Assembly (NCBI RefSeq): GCF_003579925.1
Contig: NZ_QUAL01000160.1
Location: forward strand, 1-50,251
DNA from: Jiangella rhizosphaerae
Lineage (GTDB): Bacteria > Actinomycetota > Actinomycetes > Jiangellales > Jiangellaceae
Direction of reading: 5' to 3'
DNA: 50,251 nt
Shown: positions 16,954 through 26,600 of the stretch, in pieces
Numbering within the stretch: the stretch's first letter is position 1
Layout: the number at the start of each line of letters is the position of its first letter
The notes under the pieces: generated by a model
The model's database searches: none
What the model was told of the DNA's origin: nothing
Seen by the model: the letters and a program-made list of their open reading frames with translations, nothing else
Program-made: the position numbers and the translations under genes

Positions 16954-17400
16954 ATGAAGCTGATTCTCACCCAGGAAGTGCCGGGGCTCGGTGCCGCCGG
17001 TGACGTCGTCGAGGTCAAGGACGGCTACGGCCGCAACTACCTCGTGCCGCGTGGCTTCGCGATCGCGTGGACCAAGGGTGGGCAGAAGGAGATCGACTCC
17101 ATCCGCCGCGCCCGTTCGGCCCGCGAGTTCGCCGACCTCGACTCCGCTCGTGCGGTCAAGGCGCAGCTCGAGGGCACGGCCGTCAAGCTGGCCGCCAAGG
17201 CCGGCGACTCCGGCCGGCTGTTCGGCGCCGTCACCTCGGCCGACATCGCGACCGCGGTCACCGCGTCCGGTGGCCCGGCCATCGACAAGCGCCGCATCGA
17301 GGTGGGCGCCCCGATCAAGACGGTCGGCACCCACCGCGTGACGGTGCGCCTGCACCCCGAGGTCGCGGCAGACGTCGCCCTCGAGGTCGTCCCGGCCTGA
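16954..17400 (+). CDS. rplI: 50S ribosomal protein L9
   Basis: 148 residues, [34 protein letters not shown], the classic bL9 N-domain, followed by the connecting helix and a C-domain ('[14 protein letters not shown]', '[25 protein letters not shown]'). Family-typical length. Last gene of the operon, with a strong terminator downstream. ATG at 16954 follows GGGAGAGG. Confidence 0.98.
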   Translation: MKLILTQEVPGLGAAGDVVEVKDGYGRNYLVPRGFAIAWTKGGQKEIDSIRRARSAREFADLDSARAVKAQLEGTAVKLAAKAGDSGRLFGAVTSADIATAVTASGGPAIDKRRIEVGAPIKTVGTHRVTVRLHPEVAADVALEVVPA

Positions 17401-17414
17401 CCCCTCAGACGACA

Positions 17415-17456
17415 GGCCCGCGCGCCAGCATCCCGCTGGCCCGCGGGCCTTCGTGT
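17415..17456 (+). terminator. Terminator of the rpsF-rplI operon
   Basis: GGCCCGCG and CGCGGGCC form the outer stem, with an inner CCAGC...GCTGG stem, followed by TTCGTGTTT. It starts 14 bases after the rplI stop; its position and strength fit an intrinsic terminator. Confidence 0.85.
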
Positions 17457-17536
17457 TTCTCCGGCAGGTCGTCGACGAGGAACCTTCCCCGTATCTGGGT
17501 ACGTTCACTGCACGACCCCACGGACGACGGAGCCCC

Positions 17537-18106
17537 ATGCTCGACCGAGACCCGCGCAGCACGCGAACGCGCATCCAGAACGTCGCGCTGGAGCTGTTCG
17601 CCGAGCAGGGCTACGACAAGACGTCGCTGCGCGAGCTCTCCGAGCGTCTCGGCATGACGAAGGCCTCGCTCTACTACTACTTCAAGAGCAAGGACGACAT
17701 CGTCCAGAGCCTGGTCGACGACCTGCTGACGGCCGTCGACGAGGTGGTCGACTGGGCCCGTGGCCGGGAGCCCACTGCCGAGAACCGGCGTGAGCTGATC
17801 GAACGGTACGCCAAGGCGATCCGCGGCCAGGGCACGCCGCTGCTGCGCTTCCTCATGGAGAACCAGCCGGCGCTGCGCGTGCACGAGTGCGGCAGCGCGC
17901 TGCGCGAACGCATGCGGGTGCTGGTCGACTTCGTCGTCGATCCCGGCGATCCGCTGCCGGTGCAGCTGTGCGGCCGCATGGCGTTCTTCGCGCTGCACGG
18001 CGCGCCGATGATCATGAGCGACGTGGAGGCGACCTCGGAGGAGATCTTCGACGCCGCGTGCGTGGTGGCGCTGTCGATGGTCCCCGACGGCCTCGGAGAG
18101 CCCTGA
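17537..18106 (+). CDS. TetR-family transcriptional regulator
   Basis: 189 residues. N-terminal TetR helix-turn-helix 'RIQNVALELFAEQGYDKTSLRELSERLGMTKASLYYYF' and a helical C-terminal ligand-binding domain. ATG at 17537. The two-component kinase gene starts 23 bases after its stop in the same direction, so they may be linked, although the kinase has its own -10-like box. Ligand unknown. Confidence 0.92.
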   Translation: MLDRDPRSTRTRIQNVALELFAEQGYDKTSLRELSERLGMTKASLYYYFKSKDDIVQSLVDDLLTAVDEVVDWARGREPTAENRRELIERYAKAIRGQGTPLLRFLMENQPALRVHECGSALRERMRVLVDFVVDPGDPLPVQLCGRMAFFALHGAPMIMSDVEATSEEIFDAACVVALSMVPDGLGEP

Positions 18107-18129
18107 CGCGACCTGCGACAATCGGGGGT

Positions 18130-19392
18130 GTGGGGCCAATCCTGCGCATCGTCGCGCCGCTCGCCGCGCGCCGGCTGGTCCGCCGGGGTGTGCACCTGCT
18201 GCTCGGCGGGGTCATCCTGCTCCCGTACGTGCTCCTGGTCATCGGCTTCGTGCAGTTGTTCACCGAGCCGGGCACTCCGTACGTGCCGGCCGCCGTGCTG
18301 GCGGCTGTCACGTTCGTCATCGGGACGGTGCCGCCATTCCTGCCGGCGATGCGGGCGCTGGAGATCACCGCGACCCGCGGCCTGCTCGACGTCGACCTGC
18401 CCGACCCGGCCGCCGACCCGCCGTGGGAGAGCCGGCTGTTCGGTGCCGGGTGGTACGTCCTGCACCTGCTCAGCGGCGGTGTGGCGGTCACGGCCATCCT
18501 GTTCGCCGCGCCGACCTCGGTGCTGCTGGTGGTGCGGGGCCTCGGCGCCGACGACGGCGGCGACATGGCCGGGCTGTCGCTGCTCGACGGCGTCACCGGC
18601 GGGTGGGCGGTGCTGCTCGGGCTCGCGCTGGTCGTGGCGACGGCGTACCTCGTGGCCGGGCTGGGCGCGCTGCTGGCGTGGTTCGCGCCGCTGCTGCTGG
18701 GTCCGTCGCCGGCCGAGCTGCGCCTGGCCATGGAGGCGCAGGCCCAGGAGTTCGCCGAGCGCAACCGGCTGGCCCGCGAGCTGCACGACTCGGTCGGCCA
18801 TGCCCTGACGGTGACGACGCTGCAGGCGGCCGCCGCGCGCCGGGTGCTCGACTCCGATCCGGAGTTCGCCCGCCGCGCGCTGCTCGCCGTCGAGGAGGCG
18901 GGCCGGGCCGCCATGGAGGACCTCGACCACGTGCTCGGCGTGCTCCGCGCGGGCGGAGCGGCGCCCGACTCCGGCGCCTCGCCGCAGCGCACGCTCGCCG
19001 ACCTGCCCCGGCTGATCGACGACACCCGCACCACTGGCATGGACCTGGAGGCGACGGTCGACGGCGATCTCGCGGCCGTGCCCCCGGCGCTGTCGCGCGA
19101 GGCCTACCGGATCGTGCAGGAGGGCCTGACGAACGCGGCGCGGCATGCGGCGCACGTGCCGGTCCGGCTCCGGGTCGCCGCCACGGCGGAGGGCCTGGAC
19201 ATCGACGTGTCCAACCCGTTGCCCGACGGCGCGGCGGCCGGTGGTGCGTCCGGCCGGGCGAACGGTGGCCGCGGCCTGCGCGGCATGCGGGAGCGGGTGC
19301 GGTTGCTGCGCGGCGAGCTGTCCGCGCAGGCGGCGGACGGGGTGTGGCGGGTGCGGGTGCACCTGCCGGGACGCGCTGGGGAGGGCCGGTGA
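18130..19392 (+). CDS. Sensor histidine kinase (HisKA_3/NarL type)
   Basis: 420 residues, GTG at 18130. Four or so membrane helices in the first 185 residues, then HisKA_3 with the phospho-acceptor His219 in 'RELHDSVGHALTV', and a short HATPase_c ('EGLTNAARHA' N box, 'GLRGMRERV' G box). No extracellular sensor domain, as in LiaS/intramembrane-sensing kinases. No ribosome site; GACAAT ends 7 bases before the GTG, suggesting a leaderless start. Its stop overlaps the response regulator start (GTGA), its certain partner. Confidence 0.93.
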   Translation: MGPILRIVAPLAARRLVRRGVHLLLGGVILLPYVLLVIGFVQLFTEPGTPYVPAAVLAAVTFVIGTVPPFLPAMRALEITATRGLLDVDLPDPAADPPWESRLFGAGWYVLHLLSGGVAVTAILFAAPTSVLLVVRGLGADDGGDMAGLSLLDGVTGGWAVLLGLALVVATAYLVAGLGALLAWFAPLLLGPSPAELRLAMEAQAQEFAERNRLARELHDSVGHALTVTTLQAAAARRVLDSDPEFARRALLAVEEAGRAAMEDLDHVLGVLRAGGAAPDSGASPQRTLADLPRLIDDTRTTGMDLEATVDGDLAAVPPALSREAYRIVQEGLTNAARHAAHVPVRLRVAATAEGLDIDVSNPLPDGAAAGGASGRANGGRGLRGMRERVRLLRGELSAQAADGVWRVRVHLPGRAGEGR

Positions 19393-20039
19393 CGGACGTC
19401 ATCACGGTGTTGCTGGTCGACGACGAGCCGCTGGTGAGAGCGGGGCTGCGGGCGATCATCGACGCCGAGCCCGACCTGCGCGTCGTCGACGAGGCGGCCG
19501 ACGGTGCGGAGGTCGGGCCGCTGGTGAGCCGGTCCCGCCCGGACGTCGTGCTGATGGACGTGCGCATGCCCGCCGTCGACGGCATCCAGGCCACCCGGCT
19601 GCTCAGCCGTCGCGACGACCCGCCGCGCATCCTCGTCGTCACCACCTTCGAGAACGACGACTACGTGTACGAGGCGCTGCGGGCCGGCGCCCACGGGTTC
19701 CTGCTCAAGAGGGCGCGGCCGGAGCAGATCGTGCAGGCGGTCCGGACGGTTGCGCGGGGCGACTCGCTGCTGTTCCCGGCCGCCATCCGCAGCCTCGCCG
19801 CGTCACACGGCACGAACGGCGGCGACGCCCTGGCCGGCGCCGGGCTGAGCGAGCGCGAGGCCGAGGTGCTGCGGCTGATGGCGGCCGGCCTGTCCAACGC
19901 CGAGATCGCCGCCGAGCTCGTCGTCGGCGTCGAGACCGTGAAGACCCACGTCGGCAACGTGCTCACCAAGCTCGGCGTCCGCGACCGCACCCAGGCCGTC
20001 ATCGCCGCCTACGAGTCCGGCTTCATCAGCCCCCGCTGA
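19389..20039 (+). CDS. NarL/FixJ-family response regulator
   Basis: 216 residues, GTG overlapping the kinase stop. Receiver domain with DDE acidic pocket and phospho-acceptor Asp57 in 'DVVLMDVRMP', conserved Thr and Lys ('VVTTFEND', 'FLLKRARP'), then a LuxR-type helix-turn-helix 'LSEREAEVLRLMAAGLSNAEIAAEL...VKTHVGNVLTKLGVRDRTQAV'. It works with the upstream kinase; targets not evident. A family B hairpin follows its stop. Confidence 0.95.
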   Translation: MTDVITVLLVDDEPLVRAGLRAIIDAEPDLRVVDEAADGAEVGPLVSRSRPDVVLMDVRMPAVDGIQATRLLSRRDDPPRILVVTTFENDDYVYEALRAGAHGFLLKRARPEQIVQAVRTVARGDSLLFPAAIRSLAASHGTNGGDALAGAGLSEREAEVLRLMAAGLSNAEIAAELVVGVETVKTHVGNVLTKLGVRDRTQAVIAAYESGFISPR

Positions 20040-20075
20040 ATCCCGTCCGGGCCGACCTCCACCCCCCACCCAGAA

Positions 20076-20147
20076 GTTGATCTTGGAGTAAGGCCGCCAT
20101 CTATCGGACATTTCACCCAGCATTGGCGGCTTTACTCCAAGATCAAC
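20076..20147. repeat. Family B hairpin element, copy 1
   Basis: A 24-bp stem (20076-20099 with 20124-20147; one G/T mismatch) encloses a 24-base loop. The outer arm starts GTTGATCTTGGAGT; the loop contains TCGGACATTTCACCC. Copy 2 at 39144-39215 shares the outer arm and the loop core, while the inner stem differs but remains paired. It lies after the response regulator gene. Confidence 0.93.
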
Positions 20148-20237
20148 GTGGTTTGAGCGTCTGGTCCCTCGGGAGGGGGAGGCGGTTCACCGGACGGCGG
20201 GAGGCGGGAGCGGGGCCGCGCGGGCGATCGTCGGGGT

Positions 20238-21344
20238 ATGACACACACGACCCTGACTCCTTCCGCGACGGTCCCGGTGCGCGGCGGCGTCCTGCGGCGA
20301 TGGCCGCGGTGGGCGCCGTGGGCGGCGACACTGTGGGCGCTCGGATACGGGTTGACGGCGTTGGGCTGGACGCTGACCGGCGCCGGCTACCCCATGGGGC
20401 CGGCCGATCCCGAAGGGGACATGTCGCTGCTCGGCAGCGTGCCGGCCGACGTGGGCGCGCCGCTGTTCGCCGCGGTCGCGCTGGCCGCCGCGGGCACGGG
20501 CGCCGTCATGGCGCGGTACCGGCCCGGCGTGGCCGTGCCGCGCTGGTGGCGCCGGTTCGCGGTCGGGTTCGGCGGGTCGCTGGCGGTGGCCCTGCTGGTG
20601 GTCGTGCCCGACACCCGCATCCTGGCCGTCGTCGGCTACCTGCCGATGATCCTGCTCAAGGCCCCGTTCGATGCGGAGATCCGCGCGCAGGTCGGCGACG
20701 CGCTCGGCGTCGAGCACCTGCACCAGGTGGTCGCGCTGGCCGGCGGGTTCCTGTGGGCGGCGGCGACCGTCGTCTACGCCCGTCGCACGGCAGGCAGCTG
20801 CGTACGATGCGGCCGCCCGGATCGGTCGGCGGCGGTCGCGACGGTCCTGCGCTGGGCCCGGCCGGCGGTCTACGTGGCGGCGGCCATCCCGGCCCTGTAC
20901 GCCGTCACCCGGTGGATCTGGGTGGCCGGCATCCCGCTGGGCATCGACGAGGAGCTCCACGCCGAGGGCATGGCCGACGGCTCGCTCTGGTCCGGCGCCT
21001 GGCTGGCCTCGTTCGCACTGGTCGGGACGGTGTTGACGCTCGGCCTGGTGCAACGCTGGGGCGAGGTGTTCCCGCGCTGGGTCCCGGTGCTCCGCGGCCG
21101 CCGGGTGCCGGTCGGGCTGGCGGTGGCCCCGGCGTCGGTGGTCGCGGCCCTGGTGACCTCGGGCGGGCTGGGCCTGATCAAGGCCGGGATCGCCGACAGC
21201 ACGTTCACCTCGGACGACTGGGCCGCCGTCGGACCGGCGCTGCTCTGGCCGCTGTGGGGCGTCGCGCTCGCCGTCGCGACCCTGGCGTACTGGCTGCGCC
21301 GCCGCGGTACCTGCGCCGACTGCGGGCTGAGTGAAGCGGCCTAG
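20238..21344 (+). CDS. Polytopic membrane protein, unknown function
   Basis: 368 residues, MTHTTLTPSATVPVRGG..., with about eight predicted membrane helices. Two CxxC motifs occur in cytoplasmic/linker parts: 'GSCVRCGRP' mid-protein and 'GTCADCGLSEAA' at the C-terminus, a possible metal or thiol pair. Not recognised as a transporter or enzyme family. The next gene starts 9 bases after its stop, with a -10-like box over the stop codon. Confidence 0.8.
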   Translation: MTHTTLTPSATVPVRGGVLRRWPRWAPWAATLWALGYGLTALGWTLTGAGYPMGPADPEGDMSLLGSVPADVGAPLFAAVALAAAGTGAVMARYRPGVAVPRWWRRFAVGFGGSLAVALLVVVPDTRILAVVGYLPMILLKAPFDAEIRAQVGDALGVEHLHQVVALAGGFLWAAATVVYARRTAGSCVRCGRPDRSAAVATVLRWARPAVYVAAAIPALYAVTRWIWVAGIPLGIDEELHAEGMADGSLWSGAWLASFALVGTVLTLGLVQRWGEVFPRWVPVLRGRRVPVGLAVAPASVVAALVTSGGLGLIKAGIADSTFTSDDWAAVGPALLWPLWGVALAVATLAYWLRRRGTCADCGLSEAA

Positions 21345-21353
21345 AGTGGCGTC

Positions 21354-21659
21354 ATGCTCATCGCGTTCTCCGTCGCACCGTCCGGCACCGGCGACTCCGT
21401 GTCCGAGGCGGTCGCCGACGCCGTCGCCGTCGTCCGCGAGTCGGGGCTGCCGAACAGCACCGACTCGATGTTCACCACCATCGAGGGCGAGTGGGACGAG
21501 TGCATGGACGTCGTCAAGCGCGCCTGCGAGGCGGTTGGCCGGCACGGCAATCGGGTCAGCCTGGTGCTCAAGGCCGACATCCGGCCCGGCCACACCGGCG
21601 AGCTCACCGGCAAGGTCGAGCGCCTCGAGGCCGCGCTGGCCCGCAAGCGCGACCAGTAG
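21354..21659 (+). CDS. MTH1187/YkoF-type thiamine-binding protein
   Basis: 101 residues, MLIAFSVAPSGTGDSVSEAVADAVAVVRESGL, with 'MFTTIEGEWDECMDVVKRACEAV', matching the MTH1187 (DUF77) ferredoxin-like fold that binds thiamine. Cytoplasmic, probably tetrameric. No ribosome site; TAGAGT (21342-21347), overlapping the previous stop codon, is 6 bases before the ATG, consistent with a leaderless message. Convergent with the UbiB gene, 4 bases apart. Confidence 0.9.
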   Translation: MLIAFSVAPSGTGDSVSEAVADAVAVVRESGLPNSTDSMFTTIEGEWDECMDVVKRACEAVGRHGNRVSLVLKADIRPGHTGELTGKVERLEAALARKRDQ

Positions 21660-21663
21660 CCGG

Positions 21664-23646
21664 TCAGCCGCGCCGGAAGATCTGCGCCAGCACCCGCAGC
21701 GCGAGGATCGCGCTGATCACCAGCATGTTGTAGCCGATCAGCTGGTACAGGCCGACGGACTCGGTGAGTTGCGGCCCGCCGTCGGTGCCGATCAGCAGCA
21801 CCGCCATGATGCCGGTGGTCGCGGCCAGGAACGTCAGCAGCACCTCGTGCAGCATCGTGGTCAGCACGGCGCGGTCCCGCTCGTCGGCCAGCAGCCTGAT
21901 GTTGAGGCCCAGCCGCCCGTGCTCGGCGGCGCTGGCGATGCGCTCGACGCGGCGCGGCAGCCGGCGCAGGATCGGCAGCAGCGCGGCCAGCTCGTCGGTG
22001 AGCGCCTGCTTGAGGTGCTCCGGACCGTACTGCTCCTCGACGTAGCCGCTGGCCAGCGCGCGGGCGCCGCCGATCAGGTCGAACCGGGGCGTGAGCCGGG
22101 TCAGCGTGCCCTCGGCCGTCGCCAGCGCCCGGAAGACCGCGGCGATCTCCGGAGGGATGGCCAGCCCGTGGTCGGCGACCACCCGGAACAGGTCACCGAA
22201 CATGCGCACGCCGGTGCTGGGCGCACCGGATGTGTGCTTGGCCATGAACCGGCCGATGTCGCGCTCCAGCCCCTGCTGGTCGATCTCGTCCGGCCGCGGC
22301 ACCAGCTCGAGCAGGGCGTCGCTGACGGCGAGCGGGTCGCCGCGGTCGACGCCGACGAGCAGCCGCTGCAGCGCGTCGCGCAGGGCGCCGTCCAGCCGGC
22401 CGACGGAGCCGAAGTCGAGCAGGCCGAGCCGGCCGTCGTCGAGCAGGAAGATGTTCCCGCCGTGCGGGTCGGCGTGGAAGATGCCGTCGAGGATGATCTG
22501 CCGCAGCAGGCAGTCCAGCAGGGTCGTGGCCAGCGCCTCGCGGTCCAGGCCGCGCTGCCGGATGACGGCGTCGGCGCGGTTGAGCGGCGTGCCCTGCAGC
22601 CGGTCCATCACCAGCACCCGCTCGGTGCACAGCGCGAGGTGCGGCTCCGGGAGGACGACGTCGGGCTGCCGGCTCGGCGCCGTCGCGACGGCGGTGATGT
22701 TCTCCGCCTCGATGCGGTAGTCCAGCTCCTCGAGGATCGCCTCGGCGAGGCCGGCGGCCAGCGGGCGGACGCCCATCCGGCGGCCCCAGCGGGTGCCGGA
22801 CTCCAGCCGGGCGGCCAGCCGTGCGGCGATGTCGAGGTCGCGTTCGACCACCGGCCGGATGCCGGGCCGCTGCACCTTGACCACCACCTCGGCGCCGCTG
22901 TGCAGCCGGGCGAGGTGCACCTGCCCGACGGACGCCGCCGCCAGCGGCTCGCGGTCGAACTCGGCGAAGACGTCCTCGACGGGGGCGTTCAGCTCGGCCA
23001 CCAGCACCCGTTCGACGTCGGGCCATGGGACCGGCGTGGCGTCGTCCTGCAGCCGGGCCAGCTCGTCGGCCACCTCGGCCGGCAGCACGTCGCGGCGCGT
23101 GGCCAGGATCTGGCCGAGCTTGACGAACGTGACGCCGCCGGCGTTGAGCGTGGTCGTGAGTGCGCGGCCCAGCTGCGCCCGGCCCGACGGCGCGTCCAGC
23201 GTGCGGTCGCGGGTGCCCCGCAGGTACGACCCGAGGCCGTGCCGCATCGCGATGCCCACGATCTGCCAGTACCGCCGCGCCCGCCGCAGCCGGCCGAGCA
23301 GCCCGCGCCCCCACACCAGCGCCGGCGGCAGCGACCCCATCGGCACGAACGCCTCGATGATCACCAGCAGCACCATGGACGCGAGGATCGTCAGCACGCC
23401 GGCCAGCAGTGCGAACCAGAACGCGACCGGCCCCTCGCTCTGGTCGGCCAACCCGCGCGGCGACAGCGTGAACTGGTCGAGCAGCGCGAACATGATCAGC
23501 GGACCGACGAACAGCGCGAACCCGCCGGTCAGCAGCAGCCGGAACAGCCCCAGCCGGACGCCGAGCAGCCGTTGCGCGATCAGGCCGAAGACCAGCGCGG
23601 TCAGGACCGAGAAGGTCGCGACGATCGGGAACGTGAGTACATCCAT
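21664..23646 (-). CDS. ABC1/UbiB (AarF)-family atypical kinase
   Basis: 660 residues. N-terminal hydrophobic region with three or four membrane helices (residues 1-110), UbiB kinase domain in the middle: 'FVKLGQILATRRDVLP' (KxGQ motif), 'AAASVGQVHLARL' (Ala-rich nucleotide loop), 'VVKVQRPGI', 'HADPHGGNIFLLDD' (catalytic) and 'LLDFGSVGRL' (DFG). Two further helices at the C-terminus. UbiB proteins support isoprenoid-lipid (quinone) biosynthesis or membrane lipid homeostasis through ATPase activity. The terminal membrane helices on both ends are more extensive than in E. coli UbiB. Confidence 0.94.
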   Translation of the reverse strand: MDVLTFPIVATFSVLTALVFGLIAQRLLGVRLGLFRLLLTGGFALFVGPLIMFALLDQFTLSPRGLADQSEGPVAFWFALLAGVLTILASMVLLVIIEAFVPMGSLPPALVWGRGLLGRLRRARRYWQIVGIAMRHGLGSYLRGTRDRTLDAPSGRAQLGRALTTTLNAGGVTFVKLGQILATRRDVLPAEVADELARLQDDATPVPWPDVERVLVAELNAPVEDVFAEFDREPLAAASVGQVHLARLHSGAEVVVKVQRPGIRPVVERDLDIAARLAARLESGTRWGRRMGVRPLAAGLAEAILEELDYRIEAENITAVATAPSRQPDVVLPEPHLALCTERVLVMDRLQGTPLNRADAVIRQRGLDREALATTLLDCLLRQIILDGIFHADPHGGNIFLLDDGRLGLLDFGSVGRLDGALRDALQRLLVGVDRGDPLAVSDALLELVPRPDEIDQQGLERDIGRFMAKHTSGAPSTGVRMFGDLFRVVADHGLAIPPEIAAVFRALATAEGTLTRLTPRFDLIGGARALASGYVEEQYGPEHLKQALTDELAALLPILRRLPRRVERIASAAEHGRLGLNIRLLADERDRAVLTTMLHEVLLTFLAATTGIMAVLLIGTDGGPQLTESVGLYQLIGYNMLVISAILALRVLAQIFRRG

Positions 23647-23692
23647 CGCCGCAAGTCTCGCAGGCGAACTCCGAGCGCCCCGGCAACCCGCC

Positions 23693-26600
23693 TCAGACGA
23701 CGCCGTACAGCCGCTGCGTCCACTGGGTCACGCCGACGCCGTTGGCGTCGGTGAGCTCCACCTTGAACGAGACGTGCCCGCCGGCGGCCGACCGGTTGTC
23801 GACCGTCGCGACGACGGTGTCGCCGTCGAGCGTCGCGGGCACCTCCGTCCACGTCTGGCCGTCGTCGTAGGAGACCCAGGCCGTGGCCGCGGTGAGCCCG
23901 CCCGGCGAGTACGACGGCGTCGCCTCGACGCCGACCTCGACGCGGTAGCTCTCCACGGCCGCCGCCCGGTTCTGCGCGTCGACGTCGACGTCGTAGGACG
24001 GGAACAGCAGCGGCAGCGCGCCGCCGTCGTCCTGCGCCGACGAGGTGAACCGCCAGCTGGTCTGGGTGAACAGCGGCGACGTCCAGGTCGAGAAGCTGCG
24101 GTCGAACCGGACGAGGTCGTAGACCAGCTCGAACTCGGTGGCGGCGGCCGGCACGTCCCACTGGCCTTGGCCGTAGAAGCCCCACCGGCCCAGCGACTGA
24201 CCGGCGGCGAACAGCTCCATGCTGCCGAGGTCGTTGAGGCCGTTCCACGCGAAGTGGCCGGGCTGACTGTCGGCCCAGGCCGGGAGGTTCGTCCAGATGA
24301 CGTTGCCGGCCCGCCCGGACGGGTCGTACGGCCCCTGAGCGCCGGCCGGGACCGCGGGCCGCAGCCCGGCGCCGTACCAGGTCTCCGCGGTGCGGCTGCC
24401 CGGCTCCAGCGGCCGGGTCGCCGACGACATCGGCGTGCCCCAGAACCACTGCGTGCCGTCGGGGTGGACGACCGTCTGGCGGACCGGCACGTCGGCGGTC
24501 ACGTACGCCGTCCGCGTGCCGGGCGCCGGGAAGTGCACGACGTCGCCGAGCGGGACGTAGGCCTCCCGCTGCGCGCTGTACGCGTCGACGTACTGCGTGT
24601 ACCGGTCGGCGGCGCCGGGCGTGTGGTACGTCGAGTCGATGCGGGCCAGCCGGTCCCGCTCGACCCGGTGGTTGACGTCGCGTGTCGTGATCGTGCCGGT
24701 GTGCGGGTAGACGAGGTGGTAGTCGGCCGGCTCCGTGGCGCCGTCGGGCGTCGTGTAGAGCCACGACTCGGTGACGTCGAAGGCGCCGCGGCTGACGTCG
24801 GCCATGCGGCCCAGGTACAGCGTCCGCAGACTGTCGCGGAAGTACCGGGTGTTGGAGAGGATCCAGTTGTCGGCGATGCGGGCGTACGACACGCTGCCGC
24901 TGTGCAGCCGCAGCGGTTCGTCGGTGCGGACCCGGACCGGCACCGCGCGGCGGGCGTCGAGCGTGACGGTGCGGTCGCGCACCAAGCGGAGCTCCGGTTC
25001 GGCCAGGAACGCCGCCTCGGTGACCTGGAACGTCTCGGGGTCCGTCGTGGCGACGGTGGCGGCGATCGAGTACGTCCCGGCGCGCAGCCGCAGCGTGACG
25101 TCGGCGCCGTCGAGGCCGATGCGCTGCGCCGCGATGCTGTCCAGGTCGAACACGTCCAGCGTGCTGATGTCGCCGGCCGGAGCGCCGTCGCGGCCGAGCA
25201 CCCGGAACGTGACGTCGACGTGCTGCGGCTCGGCGTACGCGCCGATCGGGGTGACGACGGTCGCGTCGCCGGCCCTCGCGACCAGCCGGAGGCTGACGGC
25301 GCCGTAGTGCCCGTAGTCGAGGACGGACGGGTCGAACGTGACGGGCAGCGCGGCGGTGCCGCCGGCCGGGACGGTCAGCGTCGTCGCGCCGAGGCCGGTC
25401 GCCTCCGCCGGCAGCTCGGCGCCGTTCTCGCCCCGGGCGTCCAGCGTGAACGTCAGCGTGGCGTCGGCGGTGCCGGTGTTCGTGTAGACGACGTCGGTGG
25501 TGACGGCCTCGGACGGGTCGTGCGGCCAGGCCAGCGTGCCGAGGTCGACGGTACCCGGCCCGCTGAGGCGGGCGGTCGCGGCCGCGGCGACGTCGAGGAT
25601 GCCGGCGCCCTGCTCGTAGACGTCGACGTCGCCGGCGGCGCGCACCGAGCTCTGCAGCGCGGCCTTGACCTGCTCGCCCGTCCAGTCCGGGTGCGCCTGC
25701 CGGACGACCGCGGCGGCCCCGGCGACATGCGGCGTGGCCATCGAGGTGCCGTTCAGGTCCGTGTACGCGGCGTCGCCGCGGCCCCCGGCGCGGGCGGCGG
25801 TGACGTCCACGCCCGGCGCGGCGATGTCCGGCTTGACGGCGTGCGTCACCGGCACCGGGCCGCGGCCGGAGAAGCTCGCCGTCGCGTCGGTGAGGTCGAC
25901 GGCGGCGACGGTGAGCGCGCTGGCGGCGCAGCCGGGGCTGGTGACGGTCTCGGCGGGTCCGCCGAGGTTGCCGGCGGCGATGACGAACAGCGTGTCCGAC
26001 GCCGCCGACAGCGCGTCGACCGCCTGCGCCATCGGGTCGTCGCAGGCGCCCAGCTCGGTGTTGCCGAGGCTCATGTTGACGACGTCGGCGCCTTGGGCCA
26101 CGGCCCACTCCATGCCGGCGATGATCCACGACAGCTCGCCGAAGCCGTCGTCGCCGAGCACCTTGCCGACCAGCAGGTCCGCGCCCGGCGCGACGCCGCG
26201 GTGGCTTCCGCCGGACGCGGCGCCGGAGCCGAGCACCGTCGACGCGACGTGGGTGCCGTGGCCGTCGTGGTCGGTGACGTCGGGGCTGGTGGTGAAGTTC
26301 TCGGCGGCGACGACGGCGTCGGCGAGGTCGGGGTGCTCGGCGTCGATGCCGGTGTCGAGGACGGCGACCGTGCTGCCGGTGCCGTCGAACCCGGCCGCCC
26401 AGGCCTCCGGCGCGCCGACGTACGGGACGCTCTCGTCCAGCACCGGCGCGACGCGGGCGTCCAGCCAGATCTTGTCGACCTGGCGGCCGAACGTCGTCCG
26501 CTGTGGCGCCACGGCGTTCCAGATAGCCTCGGTGGCGGCCTTGTCGGCGTCGACGACGTCGGCGCCGATCGACGGCAGGCCGGCGGTCCGCTCGGTGCCG